A stretch of 64,000 nt of DNA. It comes from Thermomonas alba. Lineage in GTDB: Bacteria; Pseudomonadota; Gammaproteobacteria; Xanthomonadales; Xanthomonadaceae. Both the position numbers and the translations under genes were made by a program. Positions 57,726 to 64,000 of this stretch are shown here, piece by piece. Position 1 is the first letter of the stretch. Every line of letters begins with the position of its first letter. The notes under the pieces were generated by a model. The model was not told the DNA's origin. It ran no database searches and saw nothing but the letters and a program-made list of their open reading frames with translations. The stretch is from positions 1 to 64,000 of the forward strand of contig NZ_JAJOZU010000004.1 in NCBI RefSeq assembly GCF_022419205.1, given 5' to 3'.

Positions 57726-58294
57726 GCCGGCAGCACTCCAAACTGGCGCAGCAGCCCGGCCGTTTCCCGCAGCGGCAGGCCCATGACCCCGGAATAGCTG
57801 CCGTCCAGGTGCGCCACGTGCATCTCGAAGCGGCCCTGGATGGCATATGCGCCGGCTTTCCCCTGCCATTCGCCGCTGGCGAGGTAGCGGGCGATGTCGG
57901 CCTCGGACAGCGCATCCACCGTCACCCGGGTTCGCACGACCGTCTGCGCCTCGCGCCCGGCGCCGACCAGCGCCACCGCGGTCAGCACCTCGTGGGTACG
58001 GCCGGACAGGACGCGCAGCATTTCCGCAGCGTCGGCGGCATCCGCCGGCTTTCCGAATACGCGACCATCAAGAATGACCTCGGTATCCGCGCCCAGCACC
58101 ACCGCGCCGGGCGATCCCAGCACCTTCAGCAGGCCGGCGCCGGCCTTCTCGCGCGCGACCCGGCGCACGTAGTCGGAGGCCGGCTCCCCCGGAGCCTGGC
58201 GCTCGGGCACATCCAGATCGAGAAGGCCGAATTCCAGCCCGAGGCGGGACAACAGTTCGGCACGGCGGGGCGAACGTGAGGCAAGATGCAGCAT
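57722..58294 (-). CDS. maf: Maf-like nucleoside triphosphate pyrophosphatase
   Basis: 190 residues. House-cleaning hydrolase of dTTP/UTP or modified nucleotides. The family start [21 protein letters not shown] (S-x-R-R), then [19 protein letters not shown] and [26 protein letters not shown] are all present. It overlaps rng by 4 bases. Confidence 0.94.
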   Translation of the reverse strand: MLHLASRSPRRAELLSRLGLEFGLLDLDVPERQAPGEPASDYVRRVAREKAGAGLLKVLGSPGAVVLGADTEVILDGRVFGKPADAADAAEMLRVLSGRTHEVLTAVALVGAGREAQTVVRTRVTVDALSEADIARYLASGEWQGKAGAYAIQGRFEMHVAHLDGSYSGVMGLPLRETAGLLRQFGVLPA

Positions 58295-58417
58295 GCTCGA
58301 AGTCTAACCCGCGACCGGTGGCCAACCGCACCTGCCCGGCGCGGGCGCCATCACGGCTCACCGCCCGTTCACTCGCGGCATGCGAATGCTTTAGACACCA
58401 TCCCTCGGGAACCTTCC

Positions 58418-59161
58418 ATGACCCTGCGCCCGCTGCTGCTCGCCCTCGCCCTCGCCCTCGCCACTGCCCTGCCCATGACCAGCCACGCCCAGTCCCCGAC
58501 CCCGCAGGCGCCGGCGCCTGCCGCGCCACCCACCCTGCTGTCGGTCTCTGCCAGCGCCGAAGCCAGCCGCAAGCCGGACATCGCCACCCTCTCCACCGGC
58601 GTGGTGACCCAGGCCAGCGACGCGAATGCCGCGATGCGCGAGAACGCCCAGCGCATGGACCGGGTGATGGCGGCGCTGCGCGCGGCCGGGATCGCCGAAC
58701 GCGACATCCAGACCAGCGGCATCAACCTCAACCCGCAGTACAAGTACGTGGACGGCGCGCCGCCTGCGATCACCGGGTACCAGGCCAGCAACACCGTCAA
58801 CGTGAAGGTGCGCGACCTGGCGCGGCTGGGCAAGGTGCTGGACGCGCTGGTGGCGCAGGGCGCCAACCAGATCAACGGCCCCAGCTTCGGGATCGACAAG
58901 CCGGACGAGGCGCTGCAGGAAGCGCGCATCGCGGCGGTGCGCAAGGCGCAGGCGATGGCGCGCACCTATGCCGACGCGCTCGGCATGCGCGTGCTGCGGG
59001 TGGTCAGCCTGAGCGAAGGCGGGGCTGCGCCACCGCGCCCGCTGCCGGTCATGCGCGTGGCTGCCGCGCCAATGGCAATGATGGAGAAGGACACCGCAGT
59101 GGCGATGGGCGAGAGCAGCGTCTCGGTGAGCGTGGAGATGGTGTTCGAGCTGGGGCACTGA
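58418..59161 (+). CDS. SIMPL domain (DUF541) exported protein
   Basis: 247 residues. A signal peptide (TLRPLLLALALALATALPMTSHAQ) precedes a SIMPL domain: LSVSASAEASRKPDIATLSTGVVTQ, AGIAERDIQTSGINLNPQY, ITGYQASNTVNVKVRDLARLG and ARIAAVRKAQAMARTYADALG. The family is periplasmic, linked in some bacteria to oxidative stress, but its function is unclear. A strong palindromic terminator follows. Confidence 0.88.
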   Translation: MTLRPLLLALALALATALPMTSHAQSPTPQAPAPAAPPTLLSVSASAEASRKPDIATLSTGVVTQASDANAAMRENAQRMDRVMAALRAAGIAERDIQTSGINLNPQYKYVDGAPPAITGYQASNTVNVKVRDLARLGKVLDALVAQGANQINGPSFGIDKPDEALQEARIAAVRKAQAMARTYADALGMRVLRVVSLSEGGAAPPRPLPVMRVAAAPMAMMEKDTAVAMGESSVSVSVEMVFELGH

Positions 59162-59193
59162 CGTCGCGCGCGCGCGCCCTGCCACCATGCTTC

Positions 59194-59221
59194 ACGACGC
59201 CCGCCGCGCGGCGGGCGTCGT
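59194..59221. terminator. Perfect palindromic terminator
   Basis: A 28-base perfect palindrome of GACGCCCGCC type centred at 59207/59208 lies 33 bases after the SIMPL gene and is followed by CGTTT. It probably ends transcription from the left. Confidence 0.6.
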
Positions 59222-59332
59222 CGTTTGCGCCCGCAAGAGGCGATCGCCGCACGCAGCGATGCCCGCCAAGTGCAGGCGCTGGAACGGGGTTCCGATGCGT
59301 CGCGTAGCGTGCCAGCCGCATCAGACCGCGCG

Positions 59333-60298
59333 TCAGTCCGGATGCCAGCGCGGCGGCTCCGGCCAGCGGGCGTCCTGATTGCCTTCCAGAATCCGGCGCA
59401 GGTCGCGTGGATCGATCTGCGGCGCCAGCGCATGCAGCAAGGCCAGCGCATATTCCCGCAGCACGCGCCCGCGTGGCACCACCGCCCAGGTGATGCACTC
59501 CGGCAGTTCCGGCGGCGCCTGCAGCACCCGCAGATCGGCATCCTCGCGTCCGGATACCGCCATCTCCGCCAGCAACCCAGCGCCCATGCCGGTGCGCACG
59601 TAGGTCTTGATGAGGTTGGCATCGCGCGCGGTCATCACGATCTGCGGCGCCACCCCCGCCTGCGCGAACGCACGCTGCAGCGAGGAGTCGGGATGCTTGG
59701 AGGATTCGTAGGAAATCAGCGGATACAGCGCCAGCTCGGCCAGCGTGAGCACTCCCTGGCGCGCCGCCAGGGGATGCGTGGAAGGCACCAGCAACACCCG
59801 CCGCCAGCGGTACAGCGGCACCACCATCCCGCTGGTGGCAGGGGGCGGACCGGCGGTGCTGATCAGCCCGAAGTCGGCCTCATCCAGCCGCGCCAGGACT
59901 TCCGCATCGCTGCCGGCCACCAAATCCACGCTGACCTGCGGATAGCGCCGCGCCAGCGCCGCGATCACCGGCGGCAATACGTAGCGCGCCTGGGTATGGG
60001 TGGTGACCAGCAACAGGCGCCCGCGCTGCTCGCCGCGCTCATTGGCGGCATAGCTGCGGATGTTGGCGACCTCCGCCAGGATCTTGCGCGCGCTCTCGAT
60101 CACCTTGACGCCGGCCGGGGAGACACCCTCGAGACTGCGCCCCTTGCGCAGGAAAATCTGAAACCCCAGCTCATCCTCCAGCTGCTTGAGCTGCTTGGAC
60201 ACCCCGGGCTGCGTTGCGTGCACGCGCTCGGCCGCCTGGGTGATGTTGAACCCGGCATCGGCAATCGCCACCAGATAGCGCAGCTGGGTCAGGGTCAT
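59333..60298 (-). CDS. LysR-family regulator of the CysB type
   Basis: 321 residues from ATG 60298. The HTH (MTLTQLRYLVAIADAGFNITQAAERVHATQPGVSKQLKQLEDELG) is that of CysB/Cbl rather than generic LysR proteins, and the effector domain has the CysB-type TTHTQARYVLPPVI segment. It should respond to O-acetylserine or sulfur status and control cysteine genes. It is divergent from cysK, 198 bases apart. An AT-rich inverted repeat lies between them. Confidence 0.9.
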   Translation of the reverse strand: MTLTQLRYLVAIADAGFNITQAAERVHATQPGVSKQLKQLEDELGFQIFLRKGRSLEGVSPAGVKVIESARKILAEVANIRSYAANERGEQRGRLLLVTTHTQARYVLPPVIAALARRYPQVSVDLVAGSDAEVLARLDEADFGLISTAGPPPATSGMVVPLYRWRRVLLVPSTHPLAARQGVLTLAELALYPLISYESSKHPDSSLQRAFAQAGVAPQIVMTARDANLIKTYVRTGMGAGLLAEMAVSGREDADLRVLQAPPELPECITWAVVPRGRVLREYALALLHALAPQIDPRDLRRILEGNQDARWPEPPRWHPD

Positions 60299-60324
60299 GG
60301 ACGTTTCTGTATCCTTCCATCTCG

Positions 60325-60340
60325 ATAATGAGATGATTAT
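60325..60340. promoter_or_regulatory. Inverted repeat between the CysB-like gene and cysK
   Basis: ATAAT-N6-ATTAT is a perfect inverted repeat 27 bases before the regulator start, in an otherwise GC-rich region. It resembles a LysR-type site (A/T-rich dyad) and also contains TATAA for a rightward promoter. Confidence 0.4.
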
Positions 60341-60496
60341 AACCCCATCATCGTCGCGCACGCCTCATTCCCGCCAAGCATAAACAAACAGCGGCGCGCC
60401 ATTTCCTGCAATCGCCGGCCTGGGCCTAAGGTGGCACGCCGCATTCACTTCCTGCTGCGCTCCGCGCGGCGCCCTCTGCCTCTGCGAGACCCTTGC

Positions 60497-61456
60497 ATGG
60501 CCCTGCACGACAGCATTCTCGACACCATCGGCCACACCCCCATCGTCAAGCTGCAGCGGCTGGCGCCGGCGCACGCCAGCGTGTATGTGAAGGTGGAGTC
60601 GTTCAATCCCGGTGGGTCGGTCAAGGACCGCCTTGCGCTGGCCATCGTGCTCGACGCCGAACGCCGCGGCCTGCTCAAGCCTGGCGACACCATCATCGAG
60701 GCCACCTCCGGCAATACCGGCGTGGCGCTGGCGATGGTGGCCGCGGCGCGCGGCTACAGGTTCGTCGCGGTGATGAGCGAGACGTTCTCGGTCGAACGCC
60801 GCAAGCTGATGCGCGCCTACGGCGCCAAGGTCATCCTCACCCCGGCGGCCGAGCGCGGCACCGGCATGGTGCGCAAGGCGCAGGAACTGGCGCAGCGCTA
60901 CGGCTGGTTTCTGGCGCGCCAGTTCAGCAATCCGGCCAATCCGGCCTACCACCGGCAGACCACCGCCGCCGAAATCCTGCGCGACTTCGCCGGGCGCCGG
61001 CTGGACGTGTTCGTCAGCGGCTGGGGCACCGGCGGCACTCTGACCGGGGTCGGCCAGATCCTGAAGGCGGCGCGGCCGGAGGTGCGCATCGTCGCCACCG
61101 AACCGGCCGGCGCGGCCCTGCTCAAGGGTGAGGCCTGGCAGCCGCACAAGATCCAGGGCTGGACTCCCGACTTCGTCCCCGAAGTACTCGATCGCAGCGT
61201 GGCCGACGAGCTGCGCACCGTCACCGACGAGGACGCCATCGCCACCGCCCGCCGCCTGGCCGCGGAGGAAGGTATCTTCGTCGGCATCTCCGCCGGCGGC
61301 ACCGCCGCCACCGCGCTGGCGCTGGCGCAGGAGGCCCCGGCCGGCAGCGTGCTGCTGGCGATGCTGCCCGACACCGGCGAGCGCTACCTCAGCACCGCGC
61401 TGCTGGCCGACATCCCCGAGGGCAGCGACGACGACTGGCTGGCGACGCTAGGATGA
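60497..61456 (+). CDS. cysK: Cysteine synthase (O-acetylserine sulfhydrylase)
   Basis: 319 residues. Makes cysteine from O-acetylserine and sulfide. PLP lysine K43 lies in NPGGSVKDRLA; the asparagine loop TSGNTGVALAMVA, the phosphate loop GWGTGGTLTGVG and the GISAGGTAA motif are canonical. CysK and CysM are hard to separate here; the N-terminal DTIGHTPIVKLQRL is CysK-like, so the symbol is my best choice. It is the housekeeping counterpart of the divergent PLP enzyme at 13077. Likely controlled by the neighbouring CysB-like regulator. Confidence 0.88.
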   Translation: MALHDSILDTIGHTPIVKLQRLAPAHASVYVKVESFNPGGSVKDRLALAIVLDAERRGLLKPGDTIIEATSGNTGVALAMVAAARGYRFVAVMSETFSVERRKLMRAYGAKVILTPAAERGTGMVRKAQELAQRYGWFLARQFSNPANPAYHRQTTAAEILRDFAGRRLDVFVSGWGTGGTLTGVGQILKAARPEVRIVATEPAGAALLKGEAWQPHKIQGWTPDFVPEVLDRSVADELRTVTDEDAIATARRLAAEEGIFVGISAGGTAATALALAQEAPAGSVLLAMLPDTGERYLSTALLADIPEGSDDDWLATLG

Positions 61457-61477
61457 AGAACTGCCTCGCGGCAATGC

Positions 61478-61498
61478 CCCGCCCCGGATCGGGGCGGG
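61478..61498. terminator. Bidirectional terminator hairpin
   Basis: CCCGCCCCG (61478-61486) pairs perfectly with CGGGGCGGG (61490-61498) around GAT, between the convergent cysK and exported-protein genes. Confidence 0.65.
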
Positions 61499-61510
61499 CG
61501 CGCTTCGCGG

Positions 61511-61963
61511 CTACTTGCCTGCGTCCAGCACCTGCGAGAGCTTGTCGGCATCGAAGTACTGGGTGAGCTCGCCCATCCCGGCCTCGACCGCCGGGTCGCT
61601 GAAGATGCCTTGCGAGGCCACCTGGCCCAGCAACTGGAACGCGCTGGCGATCGCGGCCTGGCCTTCGTACTTGAAGGCGGTCGCGGTCTGGCTGCGGCAG
61701 GCCTCAGTGAGCAGGTGCATGTACAGGCCGGCGGTCTGCTTGTTGATGTCGGCGCGCACCTCGGCCGGCATGCGGGTGTAGGGCACGATGTCCTTCTGCA
61801 GCGCGATCGCCGAGAAGATCCATTTCACCAGCAGGGCCTTGTCGGCGTCGCTGGTGGACGCCACCAGGCACTTGCCCAGGTCGTCCGCATACACGCCGGC
61901 GCGGGCGTACTGGGCCGGCAACGCCAGCGATGCCGCGACGCAGGCGGCGAAAACGCGCTTCAT
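61511..61963 (-). CDS. Small exported hypothetical protein
   Basis: 150 residues from ATG 61963. A signal peptide (MKRVFAACVAASLALPAQYARAG) precedes a helical domain with two cysteines (DLGKCLVAST and LTEACRSQTA) that may form a disulfide. KWIFSAIALQKDIVPYTRMP follows. No family is named with confidence. Convergent with cysK. Confidence 0.65.
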   Translation of the reverse strand: MKRVFAACVAASLALPAQYARAGVYADDLGKCLVASTSDADKALLVKWIFSAIALQKDIVPYTRMPAEVRADINKQTAGLYMHLLTEACRSQTATAFKYEGQAAIASAFQLLGQVASQGIFSDPAVEAGMGELTQYFDADKLSQVLDAGK

Positions 61964-62033
61964 GCAATCCTCTCCCCGGATGGTGGCACGATGCGCGCAG
62001 GCTAGCATCGCGTAAGCACCCACCGCCAGCGCC

Positions 62034-63437
62034 TCAGCTGCGGCCGTACGCGTCCTCGTAACGCACGATGTCGTCTTCGCCCAGGTAATCGCCGGACTGC
62101 ACTTCGATCAGCTCCAGCATCTCGCTGCCGGGGTTCTCCAACCGGTGGCGGGCGCCGATCGGGATGTAGGTGCTCTGGTTGGGAAACAGGTCGAACACGT
62201 CGTTGTCGCGCGTCACCCGCGCGGTGCCGCGCACCACCACCCAGTGCTCGGCGCGGCGGGCATGCGACTGCAGCGACAGCCGCGCGCCGGGCTTGACCTT
62301 GATGCGCTTGACCTGGAAGCCGTCGCCGATGTCGATCGAGTCGTAGCTGCCCCATGGGCGGTGCACCTCGCGGTGCAGCACCGCCTGCGGACGCGCCTCG
62401 TCCTTCAGCCGCGCCACCACGTCCTTGACCTGCTGCACCCTGTCCTTGCGCGCCACCAGCACGGCGTCGTCGGTCTCCACCACCACCAGGTCGTCCACGC
62501 CGACCAGCGCCACCAGCCGGCGCGCGTAGGCATAGCTGTTGCGGCTATCGATCGCGATCACATCGCCGTGGTGGGCATTGCCGTCGGCGTCCTGCGCGCT
62601 TACCTCCCACAGCGCCGACCACGACCCCACGTCGTTCCAGCCGATGTCCACCGGCAGCACGGCGGCCGCGTCGGTCTTTTCCATCACCGCGTAGTCGATG
62701 GAATCGGAGGGGCAGGCCGCGAACGCGGTCTTGTCCAGGCGGATGAAGTCGCCATCGCGCGCGGCGGCGGCGAACGCGGCGCGCACGGCTGCGAGGATGT
62801 CCGGACGGAAGCGCTGCAGCTCGTCCAGGTAGCGGGACGCACGCAGCAGGAACATGCCGCTGTTCCAGTAATAGCCACCGGCGTCGAGATAGGCCCGCGC
62901 GGTGGCGGCATCGGGCTTTTCGACAAAACGCAGCACCGGGCGCACGCCCTCGCCAGGGGCCGCCTGGATATAGCCGAAGCCGGTTTCCGGCGCAGCCGGC
63001 ACGATGCCGAACGTCACCAGCCTGCCTGCCTCCGCCGCCGGCATCGCCGCGCGCACGGCCGCGCGGAAGGCGGCAAGGTCGCGCACCACGTGGTCGGAGG
63101 GCAGCACCAGCAGCAGCGGGTCGTCGCCTGCCGCCATCGCCTGCAGCGCGGCGGCGGCGATCGCGGGCGCGGTGTTGCGACCGGCGGGTTCGAGCAGGAT
63201 CGCCGGGGTCGGCGCGCCGATCTGGCGCAGCTGCTCGGCGACCAGGAAGCGATGGTCCTCGCCCGCGACCACGATGGGCGCGGCATCGGCCAGCGGGGCG
63301 ACGCGACGCCAGGTGGCCTGCAGCATGGTGACCTCGTCGGCCAGCGGCAGGAACTGCTTGGGATAGGCCTCGCGCGACAACGGCCACAGGCGCGTTCCGG
63401 AACCGCCGGACAACAGAACGGGCTGCAATTTCGTCAC
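62034..63437 (-). CDS. xanB: Bifunctional mannose-1-P guanylyltransferase / mannose-6-P isomerase
   Basis: 467 residues from GTG 63437, which has AGGA upstream and gives [29 protein letters not shown]; an ATG at 63461 would add eight residues. The N-terminal domain makes GDP-mannose ([24 protein letters not shown]). The C-terminal cupin is the phosphomannose isomerase ([43 protein letters not shown]). In Xanthomonas this enzyme supplies GDP-mannose for xanthan and LPS. Single gene, divergent from the kinase gene. Confidence 0.92.
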   Translation of the reverse strand: MTKLQPVLLSGGSGTRLWPLSREAYPKQFLPLADEVTMLQATWRRVAPLADAAPIVVAGEDHRFLVAEQLRQIGAPTPAILLEPAGRNTAPAIAAAALQAMAAGDDPLLLVLPSDHVVRDLAAFRAAVRAAMPAAEAGRLVTFGIVPAAPETGFGYIQAAPGEGVRPVLRFVEKPDAATARAYLDAGGYYWNSGMFLLRASRYLDELQRFRPDILAAVRAAFAAAARDGDFIRLDKTAFAACPSDSIDYAVMEKTDAAAVLPVDIGWNDVGSWSALWEVSAQDADGNAHHGDVIAIDSRNSYAYARRLVALVGVDDLVVVETDDAVLVARKDRVQQVKDVVARLKDEARPQAVLHREVHRPWGSYDSIDIGDGFQVKRIKVKPGARLSLQSHARRAEHWVVVRGTARVTRDNDVFDLFPNQSTYIPIGARHRLENPGSEMLELIEVQSGDYLGEDDIVRYEDAYGRS

Positions 63438-63489
63438 CAGATCCTCGCTACGCCTGCGCAAACATCGGCGCGCAGTTTACCCTTTGCGC

Positions 63490-64000
63490 ATGAGCGACCC
63501 CGCAACGCACGCCGCCCGCGCCGCGCAGCGCCTGGCCTGGATCCGCGCCGTCCTGCACCAGCCCGACGCCGGGCTGGAACGCGCCTCCACCGATGCCGGC
63601 CTGCGCAGCTACTGGCGCACGCTGGGAGTCACACCCTCGCGCATCGTGATGGATGCGCCGCCCGGCCAGGAGGACGTGCGCCCGTGGCTGCGCATCCGCG
63701 ACCTGCTTCAGGCCGGCGGCGTGCGCGTGCCGCAGGTGCTCGCGCGCGACGTGGATGCGGGCTTCCTGCTGCTGGAGGACCTCGGCGGCCCGACACTGGC
63801 GCAGGTGATCGACCCCGGCAACGCCGACGCCCACATCGCGGCCGCACTCGCGCAGCTGGTGCGGCTGCAGTCGATTCCCCTGCCCGCCGACGTGCCGGTG
63901 TTCGGCGAGGCGCTGCTGCAGCGCGACGCCGGGTTGTTCGAGGAGTGGTTCGTGCGCCGTCACCTCGGCATCGAACTGGACTGTGGCGACGCCGAGCGCC
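63490..64000 (+). CDS. AmgK-like aminoglycoside phosphotransferase family kinase (partial)
   Basis: The window ends inside the gene after 170 codons. The N-terminal half is that of the AmgK family of anomeric N-acetylmuramate/N-acetylglucosamine kinases in cell-wall recycling: STDAGLRSYWRTLG, VMDAPPGQEDVRPWLRI, GVRVPQVLARDVDAGFLLLEDLGG. The catalytic HGD loop lies beyond the edge, so the function is family inference. MurU, its usual partner, would be expected just downstream. Confidence 0.75.
   Translation, partial: MSDPATHAARAAQRLAWIRAVLHQPDAGLERASTDAGLRSYWRTLGVTPSRIVMDAPPGQEDVRPWLRIRDLLQAGGVRVPQVLARDVDAGFLLLEDLGGPTLAQVIDPGNADAHIAAALAQLVRLQSIPLPADVPVFGEALLQRDAGLFEEWFVRRHLGIELDCGDAER

Noticed and set aside
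54870-57797. 975-codon plus-strand open frame
   Set aside because: Antisense to yhdP and rng, crossing their intergenic gap, with no domain.

Overview
The window is high-GC DNA with dense, overlapping operons. It looks like a facultatively anaerobic, nitrite-respiring gammaproteobacterium of the Xanthomonadales (Lysobacteraceae/Rhodanobacteraceae type). Pointers are a XanB-type bifunctional mannose-1-P guanylyltransferase, an Rrf2-sufBCDS operon, UbiU/UbiV/UbiT-type anaerobic quinone genes, a cbb3 oxidase and a Clp/CRP-like palindrome. The assignment is inference from gene content; no rRNA or tRNA gene is present.

Left accessory part (1-9,450). The window opens on the end of an IS5-family element (IR end at 117, CTAA at 118-121). 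Next comes an AT-rich island of unfamiliar small membrane proteins, on the minus strand. A type I secretion pair follows: an intact HlyD-like adaptor and a HlyB-like ABC exporter broken by what looks like a 20-nt deletion. Then come a lipoprotein, an acyl-CoA dehydrogenase and an HNH nuclease. A second IS5-type terminal repeat, again beside CTAA, closes this block at 9,154-9,176.

Anaerobic locus (9,400-37,800). Six FNR/Dnr-type boxes (TTGAY-N4-RTCAA, two of them imperfect) sit in four promoter regions. They face nnrS-sirB2-PLP decarboxylase-CysK-like-ubiD; an exported helical protein divergent from ubiU-ubiV; a porin-led minus-strand operon divergent from nirK-nirV-sco; and ccoNOQP. The porin operon runs porin, DUF2249, polytopic His-rich membrane protein, DGC zinc-binding protein, chorismate mutase-UbiT fusion, nadA, nadB. 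An FNR homologue with all four cluster cysteines lies between nirK-nirV-sco and ccoNOQP, and ccoGHIS plus a TauE/SafE protein complete the oxidase assembly set. The locus couples nitrite reduction and microaerobic respiration to O2-independent ubiquinone synthesis (UbiD, UbiU, UbiV, UbiT) and NAD synthesis (NadA/NadB). The most unusual gene is the chorismate mutase-UbiT fusion at 20,958-21,812, in which nearly all AroQ active-site residues are retained.

Housekeeping part (37,800-64,000). This holds an alpha/beta hydrolase and the Rrf2-sufB-[two accessory genes]-sufC-sufD-sufS operon, with a nucleotidyltransferase pair lodged between sufB and sufC. It continues with DUF4870 proteins, a DUF1800/DUF1501 pair, pmbA/yjgA/tldD, yhdP-rng-maf, a SIMPL protein, a CysB-like regulator divergent from cysK, a small exported protein, xanB and the start of an AmgK-like kinase gene cut by the window edge. 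No CRISPR array, prophage or RNA gene was seen.
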